The notes: generated by a model from the letters alone, not told the origin. DNA of 59,953 nt from RGIG3513 sp045658985 (GCA_045658985.1 JAZOWC010000039.1:1-59953); one strand, 5' to 3'. Positions 32,120-42,140 are shown, counted from the stretch's first letter. Numbers and translations are program-made.

Positions 32120-35100
32120 TTGTATCTTAAATCCATAGAGATCCAGGGCTTCAAGTCCTTTCCCGATAAGACTCTGCTCAACTTTGGCAGAGGTATTACA
32201 TCCATAGTCGGCCCCAACGGCTCGGGCAAGAGCAACATCGTCGATGCCATTCGCTGGGTGCTCGGCGAACAGTCTGCCAAGACTCTGCGCGGCGGCAAGA
32301 TGGAGGACGTCATTTTCGGCGGCACCCTCAAACGCTCGGCACAGGGTTTTTGTCAGGTTTCTCTTATTGTGGACAATCATGACCGCGGCCTCAACGTGGA
32401 GTTTGACGAGATAGAGGTCACCCGCCGTTATTACCGCAGCGGTGAGAGCGAGTTTTATATAAACCGCAAGGCCGTCCGCCTCAAGGATATCCACGAGCTG
32501 TTCATGGACACGGGTCTGGGCCGCGACGGATACTCGGTCATCGGTCAGGGCAGAATCGACGAGATACTGTCGGTCAAGAGCGTTGACCGCCGTGAGATAT
32601 TTGAGGAAGCATCGGGTATATCCAAATTCCGCTACCGCAAAGAAGAGAGCGAGCGCAAACTCAATTCCTGCGAGGAGAACCTCAACCGCGTCCGCGACAT
32701 CATCACCGAGCTTGAGGTTCAGGTGGAGCCTCTGCGTGTGCAGAGCGAGAAGGCCAGTGCCTTCCTCATCTACCGCGACGAGCTGCGCGTGCTTGAGGTG
32801 TCGGTGTGGCTGGACAGTCTGGACAAACTCCGCGACAGTCTGGACAAGGCCAAGCTTGATTTTGACAACGCCGAGAGAATGCTTTCTGCCAAGCAGCAGG
32901 AGGTGGAGGCCCTCTATCAGAAGAGCGACGGACTCAGCACCGAGATCGGCGCAAAACAGCGGCTTGAGGATGAGATGCGTCTTGCACTCAGCGAGGTCGA
33001 GAGCCAAAAGAGCGTACTCGACACGGCGCAGGCCAGCTCCAAAATGGCGCTGGAGGCCAACCTCAAGAACGTCCGTGACCGCACAAGCGAGCTTTATAAT
33101 CACGAGGGCAGAGTCAGCGAGCTTGAAAAAAGCCGTCTTGATGCTCTCGAGAGCATCGATGCCATCGAGCAGGCCGCAGGCAAGCTGCTGCAGGAGCTTG
33201 CCGATATCCACAAGCAGGCCGAGGAACTGAAAAAACAGGGTGAGTCGGTCAGCGCGCAGGTGGACGCGCTGCAGGCTCAGCTTACCCTTGAGGAGGGCAA
33301 AAAGCAGGACACCCTCCGTGAGATCGGCGCTCTGCGCACCCTGCGGGAGGAGATCCTCAGCGGCAGGGATAATTCTCAGAGCGAGCTGGACTCCCTCTCT
33401 CAGCGCATAGCCGAGGAGGAAGCCAAAGAAGAAACCATCGACAAAGACATAGAAGATAACGAGGACAAGAAAACCGGCGCACTCAATATGCTCCGCGGCT
33501 TTGAACTCAGACTTGCCGCCCGCGAGAAAAAGGTGCAGGAGACTCAGGACACCCTGCAGGGTATGCAGCGCAAGCTGCACGCCGACACAGACCGCCTGCG
33601 TATGCTCAAAGCTCTCGAGCGTGAGTATGAGGGTATGAGCGGCGCCGTCAAGCGCATTATGCAGGCCGGCGAACGAAATGAGCTGCGCGGCATCCACGGC
33701 CCCGTGTCCTCCCTTATCGAGACGGCTGACAAATACACCGTAGCTATTGAGACGGCTATGGGTCAGAATCTGCAGAATATTGTAGTTGATACCGAGGATG
33801 TGGGCAAGAGGTGCATTGAGTTCCTCAAGCGCCAGAACGCGGGCCGAGCCACCTTCCGCCCACTGACCGCAGTCACAGACGGCGGCAGAAGCAAGCGTAA
33901 TCTTGATGCTGAGCCGGGATTTTTGGGCTACGGCGACGAGCTGGTGACCACAAGTGAGCTTTACCGCGGACTTATTGCCTCCATGCTGGGCAATACCGCC
34001 GTGTGCCGCGACCTTGACTGCGCCGTTGCCATGGCAAAAAAATACCGCTACGCATTCCGCATCGTCACTCTGGACGGCCAGCTTATCAACGCAGGCGGCT
34101 CCATGACCGGCGGCAGCGTGGCCAGGAACGTGGGCATACTGTCCAGAGCCAACGAGATAACCAGACTGACTGCCGACACCGAGCAGGCAGAAAAAGACAT
34201 AAGTGAGCTCAACACCAAATATCAGGAGTTCAGGCGTGAGCTCGAAGCAGGCAAATACCAGTCCAAGGTAGCGCAGGACGAGCTGGAGAGCGCCGAGAAG
34301 GAGCTTATCCGCCTCTACGCCGAAAAAACCAGTCTGGATACCCTGCTGGATACCCTGCGCGCCCGCCGCGACGAGATAGAAAAATCCCGCAGCAGCGTTG
34401 CCGCCCGTGTGGCGCAGATAGACACGCAGCTGTCGCAGCTTGACAGCCGTCTTGCCGAGCTTGATACTGCTGTTTCTGAGCTTACGGGCAGCAGAGACGC
34501 TCTGCTTTCCCGCCTCAGCGAGGCAGGCACACTCAGCGGCGGACTGAGCGAGAGAGCCGCCGCCGTACGTGAGGAGATAGCCGCCAAAGCCGCCGAAAAA
34601 GAAGCCACACAGAGCAGCATAGCCAGCTATGACGGTCTGCTTGAGCAGCTGCGCGGTGACAAGCGCTCTCAGGAGCAGAAGATCGAGGACATCAAGCGGG
34701 AGAATGAGGCTCTGGAGAGCGAGATCGCCAAGCTTGCCGCCTCCATCGAGGGACTGAAACAGACCGCCGAGCATAAAAACGAGCAGATCCGCAAATGTAT
34801 CGACGAACGCCTCAGGCTGGAGGCCGCCCGCGAAAAATGCAACCGCGAGGCACGCGAGGGCGAGGAGACTTTGCGCAACCTCAGCTCGGAGCGTGACCGA
34901 CTGGAGAACAAAAAGATTCAGGCCGAGAAAGAAGAAGACGCGATCCTCGACAAGATGTGGGAGAGCTACGAGCTTACCCGCGTCACCGCCGCCGACGTGC
35001 GCGTGGAGTTGGAGAGTCTGTCGAGCGCCAACCGCCGCATAGGCGAGCTGCGCGGCAGCATCAAAAAGCTGGGCAGCATCAATCTGGATGCCATCGAGGA

Positions 35101-35695
35101 GTACAAAAAGGTCAGCGAGAGATATATCTTCCTCAGCGAGCAGCGTGACGATCTGGAAAAAGCCAAAGTCGACCTGCTCCGCGTCATCGATGACCTGACA
35201 CGGAATATGAAGACCATCTTTGCCGAGCAGTTCAAGCTGATCAACGAGACCTTCGGCAGGACTTTTGTTGAGATATTCGGCGGCGGCAGCGCACATCTGG
35301 TGCTTGAGGATGAGAGCGACATACTCAACTGCGGCATCGAGATCAGGGTCGAAATGCCCGGCAAATCCATGCGCGCCATATCCCTGCTGTCGGGCGGTGA
35401 GAAGGCATTCGTTGCCATCGCCCTGTACTTTGCCGTTATCAAGGTGCGTCCCACTCCCTTCTGCGTGCTGGACGAGATCGAGGCGGCGCTGGACGACGTC
35501 AACGTTGTCAGATATGCCGAGTATATGCGTACCCTCTGCGACCGCACACAGTTTATCGTCATCACCCACCGCCGCGGTACCATGGAGGGTTCGGATATTC
35601 TGTACGGCGTAACAATGCCCGAGCAGGGCGTTACCAAGCTGCTTGCCATCAACATCAACGATGTTGAAGAAAAGATAAACGTAAAGCTGAATTGA
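32120..35695 (+). CDS. smc: Chromosome segregation ATPase SMC
   Basis: 1191 residues from TTG 32120, spaced 8 nt from GGAGG; the family always begins near MYLKSIEIQGFKSF, which supports this start. N-terminal head with Walker A GPNGSGKSN (about 32-40), long coiled coils (about 170-500 and 670-1000), central hinge (about 510-660), and C-terminal head with signature LLSGGEKAF and Walker B CVLDEIEAALDD. Forms the condensin ring with ScpA/ScpB. First gene of an operon with ftsY (9 nt apart); rnc, often upstream, is not here. Confidence 0.96.
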   Translation: MYLKSIEIQGFKSFPDKTLLNFGRGITSIVGPNGSGKSNIVDAIRWVLGEQSAKTLRGGKMEDVIFGGTLKRSAQGFCQVSLIVDNHDRGLNVEFDEIEVTRRYYRSGESEFYINRKAVRLKDIHELFMDTGLGRDGYSVIGQGRIDEILSVKSVDRREIFEEASGISKFRYRKEESERKLNSCEENLNRVRDIITELEVQVEPLRVQSEKASAFLIYRDELRVLEVSVWLDSLDKLRDSLDKAKLDFDNAERMLSAKQQEVEALYQKSDGLSTEIGAKQRLEDEMRLALSEVESQKSVLDTAQASSKMALEANLKNVRDRTSELYNHEGRVSELEKSRLDALESIDAIEQAAGKLLQELADIHKQAEELKKQGESVSAQVDALQAQLTLEEGKKQDTLREIGALRTLREEILSGRDNSQSELDSLSQRIAEEEAKEETIDKDIEDNEDKKTGALNMLRGFELRLAAREKKVQETQDTLQGMQRKLHADTDRLRMLKALEREYEGMSGAVKRIMQAGERNELRGIHGPVSSLIETADKYTVAIETAMGQNLQNIVVDTEDVGKRCIEFLKRQNAGRATFRPLTAVTDGGRSKRNLDAEPGFLGYGDELVTTSELYRGLIASMLGNTAVCRDLDCAVAMAKKYRYAFRIVTLDGQLINAGGSMTGGSVARNVGILSRANEITRLTADTEQAEKDISELNTKYQEFRRELEAGKYQSKVAQDELESAEKELIRLYAEKTSLDTLLDTLRARRDEIEKSRSSVAARVAQIDTQLSQLDSRLAELDTAVSELTGSRDALLSRLSEAGTLSGGLSERAAAVREEIAAKAAEKEATQSSIASYDGLLEQLRGDKRSQEQKIEDIKRENEALESEIAKLAASIEGLKQTAEHKNEQIRKCIDERLRLEAAREKCNREAREGEETLRNLSSERDRLENKKIQAEKEEDAILDKMWESYELTRVTAADVRVELESLSSANRRIGELRGSIKKLGSINLDAIEEYKKVSERYIFLSEQRDDLEKAKVDLLRVIDDLTRNMKTIFAEQFKLINETFGRTFVEIFGGGSAHLVLEDESDILNCGIEIRVEMPGKSMRAISLLSGGEKAFVAIALYFAVIKVRPTPFCVLDEIEAALDDVNVVRYAEYMRTLCDRTQFIVITHRRGTMEGSDILYGVTMPEQGVTKLLAININDVEEKINVKLN

Positions 35696-35704
35696 GGTTA
35701 GTTT

Positions 35705-36610
35705 ATGGGACTTTATGACAAAATAAAAGCCGGACTCAAAAAGACCAAAGAAAACGCAAACAGTATGCTCAACGCGGTTTTTGCCACCTTCAGACAGGTG
35801 GACGAGGATCTGCTTGAGGAGCTTGAGGAGGCCCTCATAGCCGCCGACATCGGCGCGACTCTGGCTTTCGAGACCACCGAGGCTGTCAGACGTGAGGCCA
35901 AGCTCAACAAGATCGGCTCCCGTGAGGAGCTCAGCGTGCTGATGAGCCGTATTCTGGCAGAAAAAATGACCGAGAACCGCGGCCTGCAGCTGAACACCAA
36001 GCCCTCTGTGATACTCGTTCTGGGTGTCAACGGCGTAGGCAAGACCACCTCCATCGGCAAGATCGGCACACGTCTGGTCCGAGAGGGCAAAAAGGTGCTG
36101 TTTGCCGCAGGCGATACCTTCCGCGCCGCCGCCGCAGACCAGCTGTCCATATGGGCCCAGCGCAGCGGCTCAGACATAGTCCGCCACGCAGAGGGCGCAG
36201 ACCCCTCGGCTGTAATATTCGATGCCATCTCGGCCGCCAAAGCCCGCGGTGTGGACGTGGTCATCTGCGACACCGCAGGCCGACTGCACAACAAAGCAAA
36301 CCTGATGAACGAGCTGAGCAAGATGGCACGCGTCATCCGCCGCGAGCTGCCTGATGCCGACGTGGAGACCCTGCTGGTGCTGGATGCCACCACCGGACAG
36401 AACGCACTGGTGCAGGCGGAGGCCTTCAACGAGGTGGCCGAGCTGACCGGTCTGGTTATCACCAAGCTGGACGGCACCGCCAAGGGCGGTATCGCCATCA
36501 ATATTTCTGCCAAGCTCAATGTCCCCGTCAAGCTTATCGGCGTGGGCGAGGGTCAGGACGATCTGATCGACTTCGATCCCGCAGATTTCACCAAAGCCTT
36601 CTTTGAATAA
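35705..36610 (+). CDS. ftsY: Signal recognition particle receptor FtsY
   Basis: 301 residues: N-terminal helical N domain (about 1-90) then NG GTPase with G1 GVNGVGKTT (about 107), DTFRAAAADQL, G3 DTAGR (about 193) and G4 TKLDG (about 257). It docks the signal recognition particle at the membrane for SecYEG-dependent insertion. The acidic A domain of E. coli is absent, as in most Firmicutes. It follows smc by 9 nt, a conserved pairing. Confidence 0.96.
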   Translation: MGLYDKIKAGLKKTKENANSMLNAVFATFRQVDEDLLEELEEALIAADIGATLAFETTEAVRREAKLNKIGSREELSVLMSRILAEKMTENRGLQLNTKPSVILVLGVNGVGKTTSIGKIGTRLVREGKKVLFAAGDTFRAAAADQLSIWAQRSGSDIVRHAEGADPSAVIFDAISAAKARGVDVVICDTAGRLHNKANLMNELSKMARVIRRELPDADVETLLVLDATTGQNALVQAEAFNEVAELTGLVITKLDGTAKGGIAINISAKLNVPVKLIGVGEGQDDLIDFDPADFTKAFFE

Positions 36611-36636
36611 TCGGCTCAGCCGTGGAGGAAAGCTTT

Positions 36637-37239
36637 ATGAGTGAAGTTTTTGTAATAGCCACCAACAATCAGAAAAAACTCCGTGAGATAGACGCCATCC
36701 TCAGACAGATAGGCGCATCCGCCGTCACTATGAGGGAGGCCGGCATCAGCACAGACCCCGAGGAGACGGGCACTACGTTCGAGGAGAATGCCTTTATCAA
36801 AGCTCACGCCGCCTGCATGGCGTCAAACAAGCCTGCCATTGCCGACGACAGCGGTCTTGAGGTGGATGCTCTTGACAAAGCACCGGGCATCTATTCGGCC
36901 CGCTACTGCGAGGGCACGGACAGCGATCGGGTGGACTTCCTGCTCCGCAATATGCAGGGCAAAAGCGACCGAAGTGCGAGGTTCGTGTCGGCGGTGTGCT
37001 GCGTGTTCCCCTCGGGTGAGCGCATAACCGTGCGAGGCGAATGCGAGGGCGAGATCATAGACGCGCCCCGCGGCGAAAACGGCTTTGGCTACGACCCGGT
37101 GTTCTACGTCCCCGAATACGAGCAGACCTTTGCCGAGATATCCCCCGAGATCAAGAACAAAATATCCCACAGAGCACACGCTCTGGAAAAACTTGCAATA
37201 GAACTGAAGAAAAGAGAGAAAAACCATGCTGACAAGTAA
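36637..37239 (+). CDS. rdgB: XTP/dITP diphosphatase
   Basis: 200 residues from ATG 36637 (GGAGGAAAGCTTT upstream). IATNNQKKLREI (about 6-17), PAIADDSGLEVDAL (about 65-78), and GENGFGYDPVFYVPE are HAM1/RdgB signatures. It hydrolyses non-canonical purine triphosphates to keep them out of DNA. The start follows ftsY by 26 nt; the end overlaps yhbY by 14 nt. Confidence 0.95.
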   Translation: MSEVFVIATNNQKKLREIDAILRQIGASAVTMREAGISTDPEETGTTFEENAFIKAHAACMASNKPAIADDSGLEVDALDKAPGIYSARYCEGTDSDRVDFLLRNMQGKSDRSARFVSAVCCVFPSGERITVRGECEGEIIDAPRGENGFGYDPVFYVPEYEQTFAEISPEIKNKISHRAHALEKLAIELKKREKNHADK

Positions 37240-37519
37240 ACAGAGAGCATACCTGCGCTCCCTCGCCAACACCCTGCCCACCATCGGTCAGGTCGGAAAA
37301 GAAGGCGTCACCGACAGCGTCATCCAGTCTGCCGCCGATGCCCTCAAAGCCCGTGAGATCATCAAGCTGAGAGTGCTTGAGACCTCCCTGATGACCGCCA
37401 GAGAGGCCTGCACCGAGCTGTGCGAGGCGCTGGATGCCGAGCCCGTTCAGTGCATCGGCACACGTTTTGTCATCTACAAGCGCAACTCGGAAAAACCCAC
37501 CATCGTACTGCCCAAATGA
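37226..37519 (+). CDS. yhbY: YhbY-type RNA-binding protein
   Basis: A 97-residue CRM domain: LTSKQRAYLRSLANTLPTIGQVGKEGVTDSV with the GxxG-type loop, and IGTRFVIYKRNSEKP near the C-terminus. The family associates with pre-50S ribosomes. Overlaps rdgB by 14 nt and ends in ATGA shared with the nadD fusion gene; the order rdgB-yhbY-nadD-yqeK-rsfS is a conserved Firmicute block. Confidence 0.93.
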   Translation: MLTSKQRAYLRSLANTLPTIGQVGKEGVTDSVIQSAADALKAREIIKLRVLETSLMTAREACTELCEALDAEPVQCIGTRFVIYKRNSEKPTIVLPK

Positions 37520-38679
37520 GCCGTATTGCCATGTTCGGCGGCACCTTCAACCCGCCTCACAGCGGTCACGTTGCCGCCGCCTGCGCCTGCGTCAGACAAC
37601 TGGGGCTGGACAAGCTGCTGCTGGTTCCCACGGCGGTGCCGCCCCACAAGCAGCTTCCCACTCTGACCGCCACGAGCGCACAGAGACTGGAGATGGCAGA
37701 GCTTGCGGCGTCGCTGATTCCCAATGCAGAGGCCAGCGATATCGAGCTTGCCCGAGGCGGTGCCAGCTATACCAAAATCACCCTCGACGCTCTGCGCGAG
37801 AGATACCCGAGTGATGAGCTGTGGCTCATTATGGGTACCGATATGCTGGAGAGCTTTCACAACTGGCGTGAGCCGCAGGGCATCTGCGCTCTTGCGCGGC
37901 TTGCCGTCTGCGCCAGAGACGAGGGCGACAGACAGCGCATAGAGCAGGCCGCTTTGAGGCTGAGTGCCGAGTTCGGCGCGAGGGTGGATATTATAGACAA
38001 CGTACCCCTGCCCATGTCCTCCACTCAGGCCAGAGAGGGGGTCGCGCGCAAGCTGCCCGACTGCATCAGCGAGTATATCCGCGAGCACTGCCTCTATATG
38101 GATATGGATGCTCTGCGTGAGCAGGTGAGGGAAGTGCTGGGCGAAAGACGGTTTGCCCACACCCTCGGCTGTGAGAAGCTTGCCGCATTGCTTGCCCGAA
38201 AATACGGGGCCGACGAGACTGTTGTCCGCGCAAGTGCCCTGCTGCACGATATAACCAAAGAACTTTCTTTGGCTCAGCAGTTGCGTTTGTGTGAAAAATG
38301 GAGTATAATACACGATTATGACGGAGATAATCTCGAGGCTGTCATTCACGCCGACACAGGCGCGGCGGCTGCGGCCTTTGAGTACGGGATGGGCAGCACG
38401 GTCTGCTCGGCGATCAGAAAGCACACCGTAGGCGATGAGAGCATGTCCCTCACGGACAGGATAATCTATATTGCCGATGCCTGTGAGGAGACACGCCGTT
38501 ATCCCGGCGCCCGTGAGATGCGGGAGCTTGCTCTGCGGGATCTGGACGCAGCCGTCATATCCAATATGGAACAAACGATAAAAAGACTTGAAAACCTCGG
38601 CAAAAAGCCCTATTATAAAACCGAACGGGCTCTTGCCGCGTTAATAAAAGAAAAGGAAGGGAAGAAGATCAATGAGTGA
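37516..38679 (+). CDS. nadD: NadD-YqeK fusion: nicotinate-nucleotide adenylyltransferase and HD hydrolase
   Basis: 387 residues from ATG 37516. Residues 1-195 are NadD: GGTFNPPHSGH (8-18) binds ATP and PMSSTQAREG (about 170) is the SSTxxR motif; it makes deamido-NAD+. Residues ~200-387 are a YqeK HD phosphohydrolase: RFAHTLGCEKLA, LLHDITKEL and ACEETRRYPG; YqeK relatives cleave diadenosine tetraphosphate symmetrically. In Bacillus these are two adjacent genes; here they share one frame, a fusion also known in some clostridia. Confidence 0.94.
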   Translation: MSRIAMFGGTFNPPHSGHVAAACACVRQLGLDKLLLVPTAVPPHKQLPTLTATSAQRLEMAELAASLIPNAEASDIELARGGASYTKITLDALRERYPSDELWLIMGTDMLESFHNWREPQGICALARLAVCARDEGDRQRIEQAALRLSAEFGARVDIIDNVPLPMSSTQAREGVARKLPDCISEYIREHCLYMDMDALREQVREVLGERRFAHTLGCEKLAALLARKYGADETVVRASALLHDITKELSLAQQLRLCEKWSIIHDYDGDNLEAVIHADTGAAAAAFEYGMGSTVCSAIRKHTVGDESMSLTDRIIYIADACEETRRYPGAREMRELALRDLDAAVISNMEQTIKRLENLGKKPYYKTERALAALIKEKEGKKINE

Positions 38680-39037
38680 AATGTCTGCAAAAGAACTGAT
38701 GGAACAGATCGTCAAGCTTGCCGACAGCAAAAAAGCAGGAGATATCACCGTGCTGCACGTAGGCGAACAGACCACACTGACCGACTACTTCGTTATTATG
38801 ACCGGTATGTCGGGCCCCCATCTTCGTGCCCTGTCGGAAGAGATCGAGGTCAAGCTGAAGGAGAAGGGCGTTATGCCCCACCACGTAGAGGGCGTCACCT
38901 CCAGCTGGGTGCTGATGGATTACACCCACGTTGTAGTCAATATCTTCCTTGAGGATGCACGAGAGATGTACGCTCTCGAGCGCCTATGGGGAGACAGCCA
39001 GAACGTCAATATCGACGCACTGATCGTCAAAGAGTGA
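38672..39037 (+). CDS. rsfS: Ribosome silencing factor RsfS
   Basis: 121 residues; overlaps nadD-yqeK by 8 nt. DITVLHVGEQTTLTDYFVIMTGMSGPHLRAL and EGVTSSWVLMDYTHVVVNIFLEDAREMYALERLWGD are the DUF143/Iojap signature. It binds L14 and blocks subunit joining when nutrients are short. ATG 38672 has GGAAGGGAAG upstream; an ATG nine bases later is an alternative. Confidence 0.94.
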   Translation: MSEMSAKELMEQIVKLADSKKAGDITVLHVGEQTTLTDYFVIMTGMSGPHLRALSEEIEVKLKEKGVMPHHVEGVTSSWVLMDYTHVVVNIFLEDAREMYALERLWGDSQNVNIDALIVKE

Positions 39038-39086
39038 TATACCTATTAAATAATAAAATAATAACAAAATAGAGGAAGTTGCAAAA

Positions 39087-41495
39087 ATGTTTTACGATTA
39101 CAAAAACATCGAAAAAAAGTGGCAGAAGAGCTGGCTGGAAGAAAAGGTCTTCTGCGCTGAGCAGAAGAGCGACAAAGAAAAGTTCTTTGCGCTGATCGAG
39201 TTCCCCTACCCCTCCGGTGCAGGTCTGCACATCGGCCATCCCCGTCCCTACACCGCGCTGGACATCGTCTCCCGCAAAAAGCGCATGGAGGGCAAGAACG
39301 TCCTGTTCCCCATCGGCTGGGACGCATTCGGTCTGCCCACCGAGAACTACGCTATCAAGAACCACATCCATCCCCGCGAGGTCACCGAGAAGAACGTTCA
39401 GCGCTTCAAGGAGCAGCTGCAGTCCATCGGTCTGTCCTTTGACTGGGACCGTGAGATAAACACCACCGACCCCAACTACTACAAGTGGACCCAGTGGATA
39501 TTCCTCAAGCTGTTTGAGAAGGGCCTGGCATACAAGACCACCATGCCCGTCAACTGGTGTACCTCCTGCAAGTGCGTGCTTGCCAACGAAGAAGTAGTCA
39601 ACGGCGTCTGCGAGCGCTGCGGCAGCGAGGTCGTCCGCCGTGAAAAGAGCCAGTGGATGCTGAGAATCACCGCATACGCACAGCGTCTTATCGACGATCT
39701 GGATACCGTCGACTTTTTGCCCAGAGTCAAGACCCAGCAGATCAACTGGATCGGCCGCTCCACCGGCGCAGAGGTAGACTTCGGCACCACCGAGGGCGAG
39801 AAGCTGACCGTCTACACCACCCGTCCCGACACCCTGTTCGGCGTTACATATATGGTTATGTCCCCCGAGCATCCCTATATCGAGAAGTGGGCTGACAAGA
39901 TCATCAACATCGAGGCAGTCCGCGCATACCGTCAGGAAGCAGCAAGAAAGTCCGACTTTGAGCGTACCGAGCTGCAGAAGGACAAGACCGGCGTCAAGCT
40001 GGAGGGCGTATTCGCCGTCAACCCCGTCAACGATACCCAGATCCCCATCTTTGTATCCGACTACGTTCTCATGAGCTACGGCACCGGCGCTATCATGGCT
40101 GTTCCCGGACACGATACCCGTGACTGGGAGTTCGCCAAGAAGTTCGACCTGCCCATCATCGAGGTCGTTGCAGGCGGCGACGTTACCAAGGAGGCTTTCA
40201 CCGACTGTGAGACCGGCGTTATGGTCAACTCCGGCTTCCTCACCGGCCTCAGCGTAGAGGATGCCAAGGAAGCTATCAAGAAGTGGCTTGAGGAGCAGGG
40301 CAAGGGCCATCAGAAGGTCAACTACAAGCTCCGTGACTGGGTCTTCTCCCGTCAGCGTTACTGGGGCGAGCCCATTCCTCTGGTATATTGCGAAAAGTGC
40401 GGCTGGGTACCCGTACCCGAGAGCGAGCTGCCCCTGCGCCTGCCCGAGATCGACAGCTACGAGCCTACCGACAACGGCGAGTCTCCTCTGAGCAAGTGTA
40501 CCGACTGGATCAACACCACCTGTCCTCGCTGCGGAGCTCCCGCAAAGCGTGAGACCGACACCATGCCTCAGTGGGCAGGCTCCAGCTGGTACTTCCTGCG
40601 CTACATCGATCCCTTCAACAACGACGCTCTGGCTTCCAAGGAAGCTATCGACTACTGGATGCCCGTCGACTGGTACAACGGCGGTATGGAGCATACCACT
40701 CTGCACCTGCTGTACAGCCGCTTCTGGCACAAGTTCCTCTATGACATCGGCGTAGTTCCCATGTCCGAGCCCTATGCAAAGCGTACCAGCCACGGTATGA
40801 TCCTGGGCGAGAACGGCGAGAAGATGTCCAAGTCCCGCGGCAACGTCATCAACCCCGACGACATCATCAACGAGTACGGCGCAGATACCCTCCGTCTGTA
40901 CGAGATGTTCATCGGTGACTTTGAGAAGGCCGCTCCCTGGAGCGTATCCGCCATCAAGGGCTGCAAGCGCTTCCTCGACCGTATCGCAGGCCTCATTGAC
41001 AACGTCAAGCCCGGCAAGGAGTATTCGGCTGCCAACGAGACCGCTATGCACAAGACCATCAAGAAGGTCTCTCAGGATATCGAGAACATGAAGTTCAACA
41101 CCGCTATCGCAGCCATGATGAGCCTCATCAACCAGTTCGACAAGAACGGCGTCAACGAAGCCGAGATGAAGACCCTGATCACCTTGCTCAATCCCTTTGC
41201 TCCTCACCTGACCGAGGAACTGAACGAGAAGCTGGGCAGCAAGGTCATGCTGGCTCAGACCGAGTGGCCCAAGTATGACGAGGCAAAGACTGTTGAGAGC
41301 ACCGTTGAGATCGCAGTTCAGGTCAACGGCAAGCTCAAGGGTGTCGTAGCCGTTGCCGCCGACGCCGACGAGGATGCCATCAAGGCCGCCGCAGCCGCCG
41401 ATGAGACCGTTGCAGCAGCACTCAAGGGCATGAATGTCGTAAAAGTTATCGTTATCAAGGGCAAAATCGTAAACTTTGTTGTAAAACCCCAGTAA
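39087..41495 (+). CDS. leuS: Leucyl-tRNA synthetase
   Basis: 802 residues. HIGH motif GLHIGHPRP (about 45-53), zinc module CTSCKCVL..CERCGSE (about 155-180), editing domain TTRPDTLFGVTYM (about 236), KMSKS motif GEKMSKSRGN (about 575), and C-terminal anticodon-binding and tail domains. It charges tRNA-Leu and edits mischarged products. A 49-nt gap after rsfS leaves no room for a T-box, so it is read with the smc-rsfS operon or from a local promoter not evident here. Confidence 0.96.
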   Translation: MFYDYKNIEKKWQKSWLEEKVFCAEQKSDKEKFFALIEFPYPSGAGLHIGHPRPYTALDIVSRKKRMEGKNVLFPIGWDAFGLPTENYAIKNHIHPREVTEKNVQRFKEQLQSIGLSFDWDREINTTDPNYYKWTQWIFLKLFEKGLAYKTTMPVNWCTSCKCVLANEEVVNGVCERCGSEVVRREKSQWMLRITAYAQRLIDDLDTVDFLPRVKTQQINWIGRSTGAEVDFGTTEGEKLTVYTTRPDTLFGVTYMVMSPEHPYIEKWADKIINIEAVRAYRQEAARKSDFERTELQKDKTGVKLEGVFAVNPVNDTQIPIFVSDYVLMSYGTGAIMAVPGHDTRDWEFAKKFDLPIIEVVAGGDVTKEAFTDCETGVMVNSGFLTGLSVEDAKEAIKKWLEEQGKGHQKVNYKLRDWVFSRQRYWGEPIPLVYCEKCGWVPVPESELPLRLPEIDSYEPTDNGESPLSKCTDWINTTCPRCGAPAKRETDTMPQWAGSSWYFLRYIDPFNNDALASKEAIDYWMPVDWYNGGMEHTTLHLLYSRFWHKFLYDIGVVPMSEPYAKRTSHGMILGENGEKMSKSRGNVINPDDIINEYGADTLRLYEMFIGDFEKAAPWSVSAIKGCKRFLDRIAGLIDNVKPGKEYSAANETAMHKTIKKVSQDIENMKFNTAIAAMMSLINQFDKNGVNEAEMKTLITLLNPFAPHLTEELNEKLGSKVMLAQTEWPKYDEAKTVESTVEIAVQVNGKLKGVVAVAADADEDAIKAAAAADETVAAALKGMNVVKVIVIKGKIVNFVVKPQ

Positions 41496-41502
41496 AAATA
41501 CC

Positions 41503-41531
41503 TTGACAAGTTGATTTTGCAGCAGTATAAT
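41503..41531 (+). promoter_or_regulatory. Strong promoter of rpsU
   Basis: TTGACA (41503-41508), 17-bp spacer, TATAAT (41526-41531): a consensus sigma-A promoter 8 bp after leuS. The 60-nt leader has a small hairpin (GTGTTG..CAACAC). Confidence 0.92.
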
Positions 41532-41599
41532 AGTTTTTGTGTTGGAATATCTTCAACACTGCAAAACAGGTGTCCACAAACGGAGGGAGGGAAAATCAA

Positions 41600-41782
41600 A
41601 TGGCAGAAATCCGCGTAAAGCAGGATGAATCTCTGGACAGCGCTCTCAGAAGATTTAAGCGTTCCTGCGCAAAGTCCGGTGTACTTTCTGATCTCCGTAA
41701 GCATGAGCACTACGAGAGCCCCAGCGTAAGACGTCGCAAGAAGAGCGAGGCCGCACGCGCAAAGAAGAAAATGTACAGATAA
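41600..41782 (+). CDS. rpsU: Ribosomal protein bS21
   Basis: 60 residues, basic (AEIRVKQDESLDSALRRFKR..RRRKKSEAARAKKKMYR). Part of the 30S platform. GGAGGGAGGGAAAATCAA precedes the ATG. It has its own promoter and terminator, so it is a single-gene unit between leuS and the S10 operon. Confidence 0.96.
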   Translation: MAEIRVKQDESLDSALRRFKRSCAKSGVLSDLRKHEHYESPSVRRRKKSEAARAKKKMYR

Positions 41783-41795
41783 GACTTCATAATAA

Positions 41796-41830
41796 AAATA
41801 GCAACTTGCGCGAGCAAGTTGCTATTTTTT
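41796..41830 (+). terminator. Terminator of rpsU
   Basis: AAATAGCAACTTGC / GCAAGTTGCTATTT (14 bp, GCGA loop) with a T-run. Confidence 0.92.
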
Positions 41831-41844
41831 TAAGTTATGCCGGG

Positions 41845-42140
41845 CGGGTTTGGAAATCGCGCCTTTCGCGTTTCTGGCTCACAACCCGAGCATCGCCGTA
41901 CAACAGTACTGTCAATGCTCGTGTTGCTTCCATAATCCGCGAAATCCATCGATTTCCTCTGTGACATATTAAATGGTGCAGGGGGACGAAATCTGCACAA
42001 AACCTCCGGGAGGGAGCTGTCGAGCGTTCACGCGAGACTGAGGGAGAACGCGTCAATAACTCTGTCACCGCAGGCGACACCTCCACGAGCCTTCCCCTAT
42101 GAGAGGAAGGGGGACCGCTTGCGGTGGATGAGGTGGAAAA
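41845..42140. repeat. Repeat mosaic between rpsU and the S10 operon (R4 and R3)
   Basis: R4 modules: CGCCGTACAACAGTACTGTC (41895), GCTTCCATAATCCGCGAAA (41927) and GGACGAAATCTGCACAAAAC (41983), the same pieces as near 20400-20500 but reordered. R3 follows: CACGCGAGACTGAGGGAG and GCCTTCCCCTATGAGAGGAAGG with GCGGTGGATGAGGTGG. No gene seen. Confidence 0.75.

Noticed and set aside
32096..35569. Long open frame (1157 codons) antisense to smc
   Set aside because: It is a compositional shadow of the smc coding strand; it has no ribosome-binding site and no recognisable domain, whereas smc is unmistakable.
39038..39086. T-box leader for leuS
   Set aside because: Only 49 nt separate rsfS and leuS; no T-box sequence or terminator is present.
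39027..41207. Long open frame (726 codons) antisense to leuS
   Set aside because: Shadow frame of leuS produced by codon bias; no start signal or domain.
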